64,000 nucleotides of DNA from Halopseudomonas maritima (GCF_021545785.1 NZ_CP079801.1:3840001-3904000), one strand, 5' to 3'; positions 8,790 through 17,660 are shown, numbered from the stretch's first letter. Notes: generated by a model not told the origin, from the sequence alone. Made by a program: numbers and translations.

Positions 8790-9901
8790 GCGTGGGCACT
8801 CCCCTTCTGCCCGACACCCTCTGGCGTCGAGTCCTGCTGCATACGTTGCTGGAGCCGATGCAAGCAGACATCAGCCTCCTGGACTATTTCATCGATCAAT
8901 TGCTGACAGCTGAGCAGGCGATCAATCGCCGCCGCGACCTGGCCGCTGGGCAGGATTCCCTCGTCCGGGAAGCCTTCAACCATCGAGCGCTGCAGCAGAA
9001 TCGGCTGATTGGCCGCCATGATGACCTGCGAGGTGGCACCCGGGTCTTCACGCACGGCGCTGAAAAAGGTCTTGAGCATGTGGCCCGCGGTCATGCCGGT
9101 CTGTGCCTTCCAGCGATAGGCGCTGCGCAGCGCAATCATCAGTCGGCCGATCGGGCCGGCGGCTTCCAGTTTGCGGATGAACGGGTTGTCGACCATGCGG
9201 TGACGCATGCCGTCCACTGCCAGCGTGACCCTGATTTGTTGGGTATCGCGGGTAGCCAGGTAGCGCTCAAGCGTTTTGGCCGGGGTGGGCGAATCGCTGC
9301 TCATCATGAAGCGGGTGCCCATAGCAATGGCGTCAGCGCCAGCGGCCAGCGCCGAGGCCAACCCCCGACCGGTCGAGAAACCGCCCGCCGCGATCACTGG
9401 TACCTGCACGGCATCCAGCACCTGCGGCAGCAGAATACTGGTAGGAACACCGCCGGTGTGGCCGCCACCCTCGCCGCCCTGAATGGTGATCATGTCGGCA
9501 CCCATCTCCGCCGCCTTGATCGCATGCTTGAGAGCGCCGACAGTCGGAATGCACAGCACGCCCGCGTCCTTGAAACGCTGCACGGTCTGCCGATCCGGTC
9601 CGCGGCCGTAGCTCACTGCGCGCAGACGGTACTTGATCGCCAGATCGACGCACTGGGCGGCATTGTCCTGAAACATGTGAAAGTTCAGACCAAAGTTGCT
9701 GCCGCCGGTGACGTCTACGACCTTGCGAATCTCGGCCTCCAGCTGGTCCGCCGCGATGGTCGCACCCGCGAGAAAGCCAAAGCCGCCAGCACGTGTGGTG
9801 GCGATCACCAGATCGGCATCAGACACCCAGCCCATGGCGGTCTGGATGATCGGGTAGCGGCAACCCAGAGCTGCCGTTACACGGGTGTTGTACCAGCTCA
9901 T
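8786..9901 (-). CDS. ipdC: FMN-dependent 2-nitropropane-dioxygenase-fold enzyme, IpdC-like
   Basis: A 371-residue TIM-barrel flavoprotein of the nitronate monooxygenase family: N-terminal YPIIQTAMGWVSDADLV, central TIQGGEGGGHTGGVPT and AAGGFSTGRGLASALAAGADAIAMGTRF phosphate-binding segments. In steroid clusters this family member is IpdC, an oxidoreductase acting on the bicyclic hydrindane carboxyl-CoA just before EchA20. Overlaps of four bases with both neighbours mark a tightly coupled operon. A true nitronate monooxygenase is unlikely given the context. Confidence 0.85.
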   Translation of the reverse strand: MSWYNTRVTAALGCRYPIIQTAMGWVSDADLVIATTRAGGFGFLAGATIAADQLEAEIRKVVDVTGGSNFGLNFHMFQDNAAQCVDLAIKYRLRAVSYGRGPDRQTVQRFKDAGVLCIPTVGALKHAIKAAEMGADMITIQGGEGGGHTGGVPTSILLPQVLDAVQVPVIAAGGFSTGRGLASALAAGADAIAMGTRFMMSSDSPTPAKTLERYLATRDTQQIRVTLAVDGMRHRMVDNPFIRKLEAAGPIGRLMIALRSAYRWKAQTGMTAGHMLKTFFSAVREDPGATSQVIMAANQPILLQRSMVEGFPDEGILPSGQVAAAIDRLLSCQQLIDEIVQEADVCLHRLQQRMQQDSTPEGVGQKGSAHA

Positions 9902-10809
9902 TTACTGCCATCCTCAGCCGCCTGCGCCTTATTGGCAGCGGCCATCGCCTTGCCATCAAAGCCGCCCAGCTTGTCGCCGGAAATCTGCTCGTTGTGCACA
10001 TGGGCAAAGTGGTGCCAGGCGAACACCGCTTCCATGCCGGTACGCTTACCTTGCAAGTCTTCGATATGGTTGACCGCCTGTTTTGTCAGTGCCAGACCCA
10101 TACGTGGCTGCTTGGCAATCTTCCCTGCGACCTCCATGGTGGCCCACTCCAAATGATCACGCGGCACCACCCGGTTGACCATGCCCAGCTCGTAGGCCCG
10201 CGCCGCTGACATACGTTCACCAAGGAACAGAAACTCCTTGGCAATGCGTGGGTGCATCTCGAAAGCGTGGGCGAAGTACTCAACGCCCGGAATACCCATT
10301 CGCACAACCGGATCCTGGAAGAAGGCGTCGTCGCTGGCGATGATCAGATCGCACACCCAGGCCAGCATCAGGCCGCCGGCAATGCAACCGCCCTGGACCA
10401 TGGCGATGGTCGGCTTGGGCATCTCGCGCCAGCGCCGGCACATATTCAAATAAACTTCCTGCTCGCGCACATAGAGGAACTCGCCACCCGGTTTATTGGT
10501 GTGGTCCCACCACAGGTGCTTGTGCTCGAAGCTCTTGGTCACGTCGCGGCCCGGGGTGCCGATGTCATGCCCGGCAGAAAAGTGCTTGCCGGTTGAGCGC
10601 AGCACGATCACCTTGACCGCATCGTCATTGATCGCGCGACGGAAGCAATCATCCAGCGCGTAGGTCATCTGCGAGTTCTGCACATTATTGAACTGCGGAC
10701 GACTCATGGTGACGACGGCAACGCCGTCTTCTACCCGATAGGAGACCGGTTCGTCGGTCTCGTAGACGGCCTTATCAGGGCGATCTACGAATTCGTTGTG
10801 CTCACTCAT
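9898..10809 (-). CDS. enoyl-CoA hydratase/crotonase family, possibly ScdY-like
   Basis: A 303-residue crotonase, longer than EchA20 because of an insertion after GKHFSAGHDIGTPGRD and an extended C-terminus. Oxyanion segments are KHFSAGHDIG and GGCIAGGLMLAWVCDLI; the FFQDPVVRMGIPG block follows. It overlaps ipdB and ipdC by four bases each. In Comamonas a crotonase called ScdY hydrates the CoA ester formed by FadE30-type oxidation; this gene could fill that role, but I rely on context and memory and leave the symbol blank. Confidence 0.8.
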   Translation of the reverse strand: MSEHNEFVDRPDKAVYETDEPVSYRVEDGVAVVTMSRPQFNNVQNSQMTYALDDCFRRAINDDAVKVIVLRSTGKHFSAGHDIGTPGRDVTKSFEHKHLWWDHTNKPGGEFLYVREQEVYLNMCRRWREMPKPTIAMVQGGCIAGGLMLAWVCDLIIASDDAFFQDPVVRMGIPGVEYFAHAFEMHPRIAKEFLFLGERMSAARAYELGMVNRVVPRDHLEWATMEVAGKIAKQPRMGLALTKQAVNHIEDLQGKRTGMEAVFAWHHFAHVHNEQISGDKLGGFDGKAMAAANKAQAAEDGSK

Positions 10810-11615
10810 GCGCGCACCTCCTCGGCAGAACGGACACCGGCGGGATTACCCTTGAGCTGTTTGGACCGCAGGTTGTGCGGGTCCAGCCTGGCAATGGCTG
10901 CCAGTTGCTCGGCAGTCGGATGCGGCGTCTCGCCCAGGTTCTCCACTTTCAGCAGCGGGAAGCCAGTGCGTTCCTGGACCAGATCAAAGTCCACGCCTGG
11001 GTGCAGGGACACCACGCGAGGCGCGTTGTCCGGACCGTTCCAGTCCATCACGCACAGGTCTGTTACCGCCACCCCGATGCTCATCAGGTCACGGCGCATG
11101 CCCGGCCCCCAGCGCTCGGGCTTGAAGCCGACACCGGAGACCATATCCACCTCACCGGCAACAAACACGCGACTGTTGTGGTTGGGTACAAAGAAGGAAT
11201 TGCGGTGGTTGATGCTGTTACCCGGCAGCCCCCGAACACCCAGCATGGCGACCTTCGGCTTGTGGTAATCGCCGACCACAGACAGGTTGCTCTGCGCCCA
11301 GCGGTCGATCTGGGTCGGACCGACCATGGCGTGACGGCGGCCGTGCCATACGCAATCAAAGATCCGTTCAAACGGCATGTAACCGGCGTACTTGGGCTGG
11401 TAGTCGCCGCGCGGACCGACCGGCACCGGCTCTTCCACCAGGAAGGCCTCGCTGTCGGTCATCAGCAGTTCCGGGCTATGGCTCACCTTGGCCAGGCTTG
11501 CGCCCAGACGGGGGATGATTCCCAGGCCAGATGCCAGCCATTCACCGTTGTTACGCCAGGCCTCGGAGGCGGCCACAATCATCAGTTCAGCCAGGCTGAA
11601 TTCGGGCTTGCTCAT
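10806..11615 (-). CDS. ipdB: CoA-transferase-like ring C hydrolase, beta subunit (IpdB)
   Basis: A 269-residue protein of the class I CoA-transferase beta fold. The start at 11615 (MSKPEFSLAELMI) sits behind GAGGAG; the upstream frame to 11819 runs into ipdA and is rejected. Typical IpdB segments include GPTQIDRWAQSNLSVVGDY and LPGNSINHRNSFF. With IpdA it forms a hydrolase that breaks the last steroid ring (C) by retro-Claisen chemistry instead of transferring CoA. Immediate adjacency to ipdA supports the pair. Confidence 0.9.
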   Translation of the reverse strand: MSKPEFSLAELMIVAASEAWRNNGEWLASGLGIIPRLGASLAKVSHSPELLMTDSEAFLVEEPVPVGPRGDYQPKYAGYMPFERIFDCVWHGRRHAMVGPTQIDRWAQSNLSVVGDYHKPKVAMLGVRGLPGNSINHRNSFFVPNHNSRVFVAGEVDMVSGVGFKPERWGPGMRRDLMSIGVAVTDLCVMDWNGPDNAPRVVSLHPGVDFDLVQERTGFPLLKVENLGETPHPTAEQLAAIARLDPHNLRSKQLKGNPAGVRSAEEVRA

Positions 11616-11625
11616 GGTCGACTCC

Positions 11626-12501
11626 TCAGAAAATTGGCATTGGCAGCTGGCTGATGCGCTCGGCACCGCCGTTACGCTCGAGGTATTCGGCATCGCTGCA
11701 ACTAACATGGGTTGCCAGGTACTGCTGCCAGCCGTCGTCTTGCGCGGCAGTGTCGCTGTAGGCTTTGAGGTGCTGCATGTCCCAGCCGTAGGCCGGGCCG
11801 CAGGCGGTCGGATGGGCACCGAGCGGAGCGTGAACCACGCCGGTTACCAACGAACGCTCAAACGTACTGAAACGCGCGGTCTCGGCATCCAGCTCAAGCT
11901 TGTCTTCCACCTCTTCGGCACTGACATAGCAATGCTCGGCAGCGCGCGCGAAGTGCTGGTCGAAATACACGTCGTTGCCGGTAATCAGGGTGTTGCCCAG
12001 GCGGTCAGCGCGGTTGACGTGAATAAAAGCCACGTCCAGATTTAGCGCCGGCATGGCCAGCAGCACTTCACCGTCGGCATAGGGCGAGGCGATGGTGCGC
12101 AGCTCAGAGTTGTGGGTCAGTACATCGGTTGCGAGGCCGGCGCGTGCCGGTAGAAACGGTAAGCGCATGGCGGCAGCCTTGAGGCCCCACTGAAACAGAC
12201 CTTCGTCCAGCTCCATCACATCTAGCGTGCCGGCTTGACGCGCCTTGCGAAAATACGGCTCCAGCGGAATCGCATCCATGGTGGCGAAGCCGAAGATCAG
12301 CTTCTTCACCTTGCCAGCCGCGCACAGCATGCCCACCTCGGGGCCGCCGTAGGCAACCACGGTCAGGTCTTTTACATCCGAGCGCAGGATCTCGCGCACA
12401 ATCGCCATCGGCTTGCGGCGCGGGCCCCAGCCGCCAAAGCCGACGGTCATGCCGTCACGCAGTTGGCCGACCGCATCGGCAGCGGTCATCAGTTTGTTCA
12501 T
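11626..12501 (-). CDS. ipdA: CoA-transferase-like ring C hydrolase, alpha subunit (IpdA)
   Basis: A 291-residue alpha subunit with the N-terminal glycine-rich CoA-binding stretch VGFGGWGPRRKPMA (about 20-33), VVAYGGPEVGML, and HVNRADRLGNT. IpdA pairs with IpdB to hydrolyse the cyclohexanone ring left after EchA20, giving a linear methyl-oxo-octanedioyl-CoA. The ATG overlaps the hsaC-type stop by ATGA and ipdB begins ten bases downstream. Ordinary CoA transferases of this fold act on short acids, but the surrounding HIP genes make IpdA the better reading. Confidence 0.9.
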   Translation of the reverse strand: MNKLMTAADAVGQLRDGMTVGFGGWGPRRKPMAIVREILRSDVKDLTVVAYGGPEVGMLCAAGKVKKLIFGFATMDAIPLEPYFRKARQAGTLDVMELDEGLFQWGLKAAAMRLPFLPARAGLATDVLTHNSELRTIASPYADGEVLLAMPALNLDVAFIHVNRADRLGNTLITGNDVYFDQHFARAAEHCYVSAEEVEDKLELDAETARFSTFERSLVTGVVHAPLGAHPTACGPAYGWDMQHLKAYSDTAAQDDGWQQYLATHVSCSDAEYLERNGGAERISQLPMPIF

Positions 12502-13400
12502 GCCTGTTCCTCCTGCTGTCCAGCACCGAAGTCGTGTCCCCAGATGCTGACGTTGGTAAATTCGAAGGCGGTGTGCTTGTCCCAGTCCACCTGCAGTCCG
12601 CCCCAGCCGTACTCCAGGTCAAAGCCGGACGGGGTCTTCATGTAGAAGGACGTCATGCGGTCGTTGAGGTGCTGACCCAGGGTTGCTGACAATGGCACCT
12701 GGTGCGCTACTCGACGGTCATGGGCCCGACCGACCTCGGTCATGGAGTCCACCTCCACCATTACGTGCACGCATTTGCTCGGCACGTCGTACTCGGCAAT
12801 CGCCAGGCTGTGGTGCCGGGCATTGGCGCAGTGCATAAAGTGGATACGGATGGCGGGACCACTCGGGTCCGGCCGGAAGTTGAAGATGTCGGAAATCTCA
12901 AAACCCAGCACATCGCGATAGAAGCTGGCGCAAGCGTCGAAGTCTGGTGCCGGCAGCACTGTGTGGCCCAACCCCATATCTCCGGTCAGAAAGCGGGGCA
13001 CGCCCTGGGGAGAGATAAAGGGTGCGCAATCAGAGAGGTAACCCCAGGTCAGCTCGTGACGGTTACCGCAGGGGTCATGCAGCACCACCGCCTCGTTGAC
13101 GCCACGCTGGCGGCAAAACTCCGGGCTTTGCTGCTCAAACGCAATATGCTTGGTGCGCAGCTGCTCCAGCATGTCATCAAAGGCGCGCTTGCCGGCCAAC
13201 TCCCAGCCTGACGCCACATACCGATCACTGTTGCCCTGTACGACCAGCATGCGAAACGGCCGATCGTCCATCTTTACGTACAGACCGCCGCCCGGCGCCT
13301 CACTGGTCATCATGCCGAGCACCTTCTCGGCATAGTCACGCCATTTCTGCAGATCATCGATCTGCGCGACAAAATAGCTCAACGCGCGTATGTCACTCAT
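12498..13400 (-). CDS. hsaC: extradiol ring-cleavage dioxygenase, HsaC/TesB type
   Basis: A 300-residue two-domain vicinal oxygen chelate dioxygenase. The Fe(II) ligands line up with BphC-type enzymes: H146 (GLGHTVL), H212 (VHVMVEV) and E263 (DLEYGW), with H197 as acid/base. It cleaves the catechol formed from ring A after opening of the 9,10-seco steroid (3,4-DHSA) meta to the hydroxyls; the product would go to the HsaD-type hydrolase at 30058. It is the first gene of the operon running to 4638, with the promoter operator at 13467-13482. Confidence 0.9.
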   Translation of the reverse strand: MSDIRALSYFVAQIDDLQKWRDYAEKVLGMMTSEAPGGGLYVKMDDRPFRMLVVQGNSDRYVASGWELAGKRAFDDMLEQLRTKHIAFEQQSPEFCRQRGVNEAVVLHDPCGNRHELTWGYLSDCAPFISPQGVPRFLTGDMGLGHTVLPAPDFDACASFYRDVLGFEISDIFNFRPDPSGPAIRIHFMHCANARHHSLAIAEYDVPSKCVHVMVEVDSMTEVGRAHDRRVAHQVPLSATLGQHLNDRMTSFYMKTPSGFDLEYGWGGLQVDWDKHTAFEFTNVSIWGHDFGAGQQEEQA

Positions 13401-13438
13401 GCCGTCACTCCTCGTTCGTTGCTTTTCGGCTTGTGAGG

Positions 13439-13482
13439 ATTGTTGCGCGGCGCATTCGGCGGCTCATCGTCCATAGAGACTA
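13439..13482 (-). promoter_or_regulatory. Operator plus -10 of the hsaC-ipdAB-fadA6 operon
   Basis: The palindrome TCGTCCATAGAGACTA lies at 13467-13482. On the minus strand AACAAT (13444 down to 13439) begins 23 bases beyond it, giving a predicted leader of about 31 bases to the ATG at 13400. GATTGTTGCG and the operator are shared with the promoter at 4517-4561. Confidence 0.75.
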
Positions 13483-13527
13483 ACGTCAGGCGTGTGTTGC
13501 AAGGCCCCAGGCGTCGTGACTCGCCGA

Positions 13528-13564
13528 CAAAAAAAGACCGCTTTCAGCCTGAACCGAAAGCGGT
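13528..13564 (-). terminator. Rho-independent terminator of the DUF35-MaoC operon
   Basis: Stem ACCGCTTTC (13537-13545) pairs with GAAAGCGGT (13556-13564) around a ten-base loop. On the minus strand the stem is followed by CTTTTTTTG. It ends the two-gene unit 13611-15763 and insulates the hsaC promoter. Confidence 0.85.
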
Positions 13565-13610
13565 AGCAAAGACCGTCTCGGGGACGGTATGGGTCGAACG
13601 CCAGCTCGAT

Positions 13611-14549
13611 TTACATGTATAGAATGGCCAAATCGTTGATCACCGCCGGACGCTCCTGACCAACCACATGGATATTGAACTCCATGATCATCTGCGTGCC
13701 TTTGGGTAGGACTTCGACCGACTTGACCCGCACCCGCGAGTGCAGCAACGAGCCGGCTGGCACGGGGCTGGGAAAGCGCAACCGCTCGGATCCGTAGTTG
13801 ACCATGTTGGTAAAGCCCGTGACTTCAAACGCGAGCGGCACTTGCATGCGCGACATCAGCACCTGCACCAGCGCGCCATGGGCAATCGTGCCACCGAACG
13901 GCCCTTCCTTGCGGGCCCGTTCAGGGTCGGTATGAATCCAGTAATCGTCACCGGACAGCCGGGCAAAATCGTCAATCAGCGCCTGATCAACCAGGATCTG
14001 GTTACTCCAGTCACTGAACTGATCCGATACCAGGGCTTTCAGCGCATCGATATCCTTTACGTCGATCCTGGTACGAGCCGGACCGGCGTCGACAGTGGGT
14101 GCCGGCGGCGCCTTCAGCACTTCGTCACACTCAACCAGATCAACATCGGCACCGGTGTAACGCAGCAGCACAGTACCATCCTCGCGAACCCGCGCCCGCA
14201 CGGGCTTGACCGCCATACCAACGCGGATATCTTCCGGCGCCAGGCCAACCAGTGTGGTGTTCATCCGCACGCCCTGCTCCAGCTCTATTACTGCCAGAAT
14301 CTGCGGCTCGGCACCGGCAAACTCCGGCAGCGTGGGGATGCGGGCAACGGTAAAGGTGTAGAGAACGCCGGCACCGCTAACCTCTTTCCAGCTCAGATCA
14401 TGGCTGAGGCAATGACTGCAATGACGGCGCGGATAGAAGGTCCATTGCTGGCAGCTGTTGCACTGCTGCAACTGCACCTTACCTTCCTTCAAACCGTTCC
14501 AGAACGGGGCTGAGATCGGTGTCGCCAGCGGCATTGGTTTATTCGACAT
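13611..14549 (-). CDS. DUF35 (zinc ribbon/OB) - MaoC fusion protein, aldolase partner and hydratase
   Basis: A 312-residue two-domain protein; the start at 14549 follows AGGGAG. The N-terminal half is a DUF35 domain with zinc ribbon C30-x2-C33-x10-C44-x2-C47 and an OB fold to about 150. The C-terminal half (about 170-312) is a hot-dog MaoC hydratase with GDDYWIH at 200-206 and FGGTIAHG. DUF35 domains bind and activate SCP2-thiolase-like aldolases, and the next gene upstream is one, two bases away. The pair probably hydrates a side-chain enoyl-CoA and cleaves it by retro-aldol, as Shy1/Sal1 do for cholate in Pseudomonas Chol1. The domain order is opposite to that of ChsH2 at 52979. Confidence 0.85.
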   Translation of the reverse strand: MSNKPMPLATPISAPFWNGLKEGKVQLQQCNSCQQWTFYPRRHCSHCLSHDLSWKEVSGAGVLYTFTVARIPTLPEFAGAEPQILAVIELEQGVRMNTTLVGLAPEDIRVGMAVKPVRARVREDGTVLLRYTGADVDLVECDEVLKAPPAPTVDAGPARTRIDVKDIDALKALVSDQFSDWSNQILVDQALIDDFARLSGDDYWIHTDPERARKEGPFGGTIAHGALVQVLMSRMQVPLAFEVTGFTNMVNYGSERLRFPSPVPAGSLLHSRVRVKSVEVLPKGTQMIMEFNIHVVGQERPAVINDLAILYM

Positions 14550-14551
14550 GA

Positions 14552-15763
14552 TTAGGCTCCCTGAAGAATCAATACGCCCTGCTCGCTCATGACACCGCCG
14601 GTGCCAGAAACGAACACCTGATCGCACACGCGAAGCTGGCGATCCCCTGCCTTGCCGGCAATCTGCTGATAGGCTTCAACCACCTGCGAGAAACCGCCGG
14701 CAGCGCCAGCCTGACCAAAGCTCAGCTGGCCGCCATGGGTGTTCATCGGAAAGCTGCCCTTGAAGGTCAGATCGTTCTCCATCACGAACCGCATACCCTC
14801 GCCTTTGGCGCAGAAACCGGCATCTTCCAGGCTCAGCAATACCGTGATGGTGTAGCAGTCATAGACCTGTGCGGCGTGCATATCGGCCGGGGTCGCACCT
14901 GCCATGGCAAACGCGGTGCGCGCGGCGGCAGCAAGAGGAGTCTCGGTCATATCCTCGGCGTAGCTGGGCGACTTGTAGCCCAGCCGCTCACCGAAGCCGG
15001 TGACAAAGGCCGGACGCCCCTTGCTGCGCTCGGCAAGCTCGCGCGAGGCAACGATGACCGCGGCACCGCCCGCCACCGGCATGACAATCTCCAGCACGTG
15101 CAGCGGATCTGCCACCATGCGGCTATTCAGGACATCATCAATGCTGAGCGTCTGGCCGCGGAAAATAGCATCAGGGTGGGCTTGGGCGCTGCTGCGCTGA
15201 TCAACCGCGATCTTGGCCATCGCGCGCTGATCGTAGCCGTACTGGGCGGCGTAGCGCTGGGCGATCATTGCATAGCCGGTGTTCTGCCCCATGTGACCGT
15301 AAGGCAGGTCAAATTCGGCCTCGGGAGCGCCGTACTGAGTGCTATGCCCACCAAAGCGCATAGCGCGCGCCATAGCCGAAGGATCGTCATCCGGTCCGAA
15401 CGGTGCCATACGCTGCGGAATCACACACAGCACAGCCTGACAAATACCCAACTCAATGGCTGCTGCCGCACGCCAGATCATACCTACGGCGGTGGTGCCG
15501 CCCAGATCGACCACTTCTGCGAAGTTGACGCCGATGCCCAGGTACTCTGCCGCCATGGCTGGCACAAAGCTGGAGGCCTCGTGGAAGTGCGGTCCGTTGA
15601 TGCACAGGCCATCAATATCACTGGCCTTCAGGCCGGCGTCCGCCAGTGCCTGGGCAGCCAGATCGGCGACCTGTTCCAGATGAAACATCTGCGGAGCAGT
15701 CGCATATTTCTCGGGTTTGTACTGTGCGGCCCCGACAATCGCCGCGCTACCTCTGAGCCCCAT
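14552..15763 (-). CDS. SCP2-thiolase-like steroid side-chain aldolase (Ltp/Sal type)
   Basis: A 403-residue thiolase-fold protein without the thiolase nucleophile cysteine motif. It carries the lipid-transfer-protein signature VYDCYTITVLLSLEDAGFC and NTHGGQLSFGQAGAAGG near the C-terminus. Ltp2-type enzymes perform retro-aldol cleavage of 3-hydroxyacyl-CoA steroid side chains when bound to a DUF35 partner, which here is the next gene. It is the first gene after the perfect palindrome at 15825-15865. A role like Sal1 of cholate degraders (first side-chain cycle, giving an aldehyde) is inference. Confidence 0.83.
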   Translation of the reverse strand: MGLRGSAAIVGAAQYKPEKYATAPQMFHLEQVADLAAQALADAGLKASDIDGLCINGPHFHEASSFVPAMAAEYLGIGVNFAEVVDLGGTTAVGMIWRAAAAIELGICQAVLCVIPQRMAPFGPDDDPSAMARAMRFGGHSTQYGAPEAEFDLPYGHMGQNTGYAMIAQRYAAQYGYDQRAMAKIAVDQRSSAQAHPDAIFRGQTLSIDDVLNSRMVADPLHVLEIVMPVAGGAAVIVASRELAERSKGRPAFVTGFGERLGYKSPSYAEDMTETPLAAAARTAFAMAGATPADMHAAQVYDCYTITVLLSLEDAGFCAKGEGMRFVMENDLTFKGSFPMNTHGGQLSFGQAGAAGGFSQVVEAYQQIAGKAGDRQLRVCDQVFVSGTGGVMSEQGVLILQGA

Positions 15764-15801
15764 GGCTTAAGCCCTCTCATCTCTTTGTTATCAATGGGGC
15801 C

Positions 15802-15865
15802 ATGGTCGTGACTAATAGCCGGGTCTTCATCGTCCGAAAGGCCTATGCGCTTTCGGACGATGAAG
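15802..15865 (-). promoter_or_regulatory. Long perfect palindrome operator and -10 before the aldolase operon
   Basis: Arms CTTCATCGTCCGAAAG (15825-15840) and CTTTCGGACGATGAAG (15850-15865) are perfect complements around nine bases. Each arm contains the TCGTCCG half of the shared operator. On the minus strand GACCAT (15807 down to 15802) begins 23 bases beyond the left TCGTC, with a leader of about 32 bases to 15763. No comparable -10 is seen on the plus side at the same spacing. Confidence 0.65.
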
Positions 15866-16021
15866 GCCGCCGAAGCAGTTCACCCTGGCTAGAGACGGGC
15901 AATATTGAGACTAGTCAACACGACCTAGTCTCGTTGCGGGATGTTTGGGCGGCGTTGCTGCTGTCAAGTAGCTTGGCGCTACGCGCGTCAAGGAAAAAAA
16001 CAATCACAAGAAGGTACTACT

Positions 16022-16978
16022 ATGCTTCCAATTCGCCTGCTGACGGCAGCTGTTTCAGGCTGTCTGGCTTCTCCGGCATTTGCTTTGAATATTCTGCTAA
16101 CCAATGACGACGGGTTAACCCCAAACCTGCAGGCTCTGCAATCAGCTCTGGTAAGCGCTGGGCATTCAGTTGTGGTGTCGGTGCCTTGTACCAATCAAAG
16201 CGGAAAGGGCATGTCGCTGACCTACCTGCGTCCTCTGACAACCTTGCAGAGCGACTGCCGCAACGGGGCTGCCCGTGCAGGTGACCCAGCCGTTGGCTCG
16301 ATTGCCAGCATGGACAACGCCTATTATGTCGACGGCACACCCGCGATGGCCACACTGCACGGCCTGGACGTACTGGCGCCCCGCTATTGGGGGGCTTTGC
16401 CGGATTTAGTACTGTCTGGCCCCAACGAAGGCGCCAATGTTGGCCCGCTGGTTAGTATGTCGGGCACTGTAAGCAACTCACAGATAGCGTTGTTCCGAGG
16501 GGTGCCGGCGGTAGCGATCAGTGCGCACATGAGCACTGAGAAACAACCTGAACTGGCACCAGAAGTTGCCGGACTGACCATGACTTTCCTGGCTCAGCTC
16601 AAGGCGGATCCGCAAAGTGGCGCACTTCTGCCGCCGGGGGTGGGTATCAACATCAATTATCCCGAGTTTGCCCTGGGTGAGTCCGCAGCACTGGAATGGG
16701 GATATTCGGTATACGGCAGCTATGACCCGGCCCCAATCATGTTTGTTGCTGATCTGTCGCAAGACCCCTTGGGAGCGCGCTATGGCATGCCGGCTTATCC
16801 TGGCATCACTGCCGATGTGCGCCGGGACACCAGTTTTCCGGAAGCGCAACAGGATGATATGGGGGTGCTCACTAGCACAGGGCGGATCGCTGTAACAGCA
16901 ATGCAGTTGGGTTATGAGGCGACTCCTCCGGTGCGGCAATGGCTGCGTCTGAATTTCCGTGAGCTTCTTGGTGAATGA
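16022..16978 (+). CDS. Exported SurE-family phosphatase/nucleotidase
   Basis: A 318-residue protein. The ATG at 16022 is preceded by AAGAAGG; the first 21 residues (MLPIRLLTAAVSGCLASPAFA) form a signal peptide ending in AxA. The mature protein starts with the SurE signature LNILLTNDDGLTPN, and further metal/phosphate motifs follow: NQSGKG and LSGPNEGANVG. SurE proteins are metal-dependent nucleoside monophosphate or acid phosphatases, usually cytoplasmic; an exported form acts in the periplasm. It is followed 10 bases later by a lipoprotein gene. Its link to steroid metabolism is unknown. Confidence 0.85.
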   Translation: MLPIRLLTAAVSGCLASPAFALNILLTNDDGLTPNLQALQSALVSAGHSVVVSVPCTNQSGKGMSLTYLRPLTTLQSDCRNGAARAGDPAVGSIASMDNAYYVDGTPAMATLHGLDVLAPRYWGALPDLVLSGPNEGANVGPLVSMSGTVSNSQIALFRGVPAVAISAHMSTEKQPELAPEVAGLTMTFLAQLKADPQSGALLPPGVGININYPEFALGESAALEWGYSVYGSYDPAPIMFVADLSQDPLGARYGMPAYPGITADVRRDTSFPEAQQDDMGVLTSTGRIAVTAMQLGYEATPPVRQWLRLNFRELLGE

Positions 16979-16988
16979 GGGGGCCGCT

Positions 16989-17660
16989 ATGAAAACACCA
17001 TCCAAGAGCGCGCCAGCAGCGGCGCTGCTTCTGCTAGCCGGCCTACTGGGAGGCTGCCTAAGTAACGGCTCGGGTGACCGCCAGGAGGGGGAAGACGCTG
17101 CAGCCACTCCTGTACAAGTGACAAATCTTGCTGCTGGGCGGTATGCGGTGATCGCCGGCACGGCACAGGCACCCTTGTATGGCAGCTATTACGCTGGCAG
17201 CGATTCGCGAGTGCTGGTGCTGAATGACACAGCCCTTTCAGCCCAAAGCCTTTTTGTCCAGCGGGCAGGACAGCCCTGGCAAGCGACACCCTCCCCTGGT
17301 ACACCCGAGGTTTCGTTTCTGCAGGTGTCTCCATTGCCCGATGCCGCCCCGATCAGTGCGCATGAGCTTGCTGGCAACTACCTGACTGAACTGGAGCGCG
17401 CAAGCTATGCCGGCTTGCGTGTGTCGGCGGATGGTAGCCTGTCAGCGTATATGATCAGTGACTGCGAACTAACGGGAATGCTCAGCGATATTAGCGTTAA
17501 CGGCAGTTTGTACGCGACCGTGGAAACGCGAGACTGCCCGACGCTGCCCGAGCGTCTGGAGGGGACTCTGCTGGTAGATACTGACTATCATCCCGCACGT
17601 TTTCGCTTGGTGCTGGCAAGGGACGAGCAAGTGTTTGACCTTTGGTTTTATCCGGACTAA
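16989..17660 (+). CDS. Predicted outer-membrane lipoprotein, unknown function
   Basis: A 223-residue protein starting MKTPSKSAPAAALLLL with the lipobox LLGGC (Cys23), so it should be processed by signal peptidase II. The start at 16989 is preferred over 16959 because it begins directly with the lipoprotein signal. The mature part is rich in short beta-type segments and has cysteines at SDCELTG and ETRDCPT that could form a disulfide. No family is recognised. It probably forms an operon with the SurE-like gene. Neither gene has an obvious promoter of the shared type on its strand. Confidence 0.7.
   Translation: MKTPSKSAPAAALLLLAGLLGGCLSNGSGDRQEGEDAAATPVQVTNLAAGRYAVIAGTAQAPLYGSYYAGSDSRVLVLNDTALSAQSLFVQRAGQPWQATPSPGTPEVSFLQVSPLPDAAPISAHELAGNYLTELERASYAGLRVSADGSLSAYMISDCELTGMLSDISVNGSLYATVETRDCPTLPERLEGTLLVDTDYHPARFRLVLARDEQVFDLWFYPD

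Noticed and set aside
8786..9901. Reading this gene as a detoxifying nitronate monooxygenase
   Set aside because: Overlap with echA20 and the ipdA/ipdB neighbours fit IpdC much better.
11626..12501. Reading this pair as a glutaconate or 3-oxoadipate CoA-transferase
   Set aside because: The fold is shared, but sequence segments and the HIP gene context point to the IpdAB ring hydrolase.
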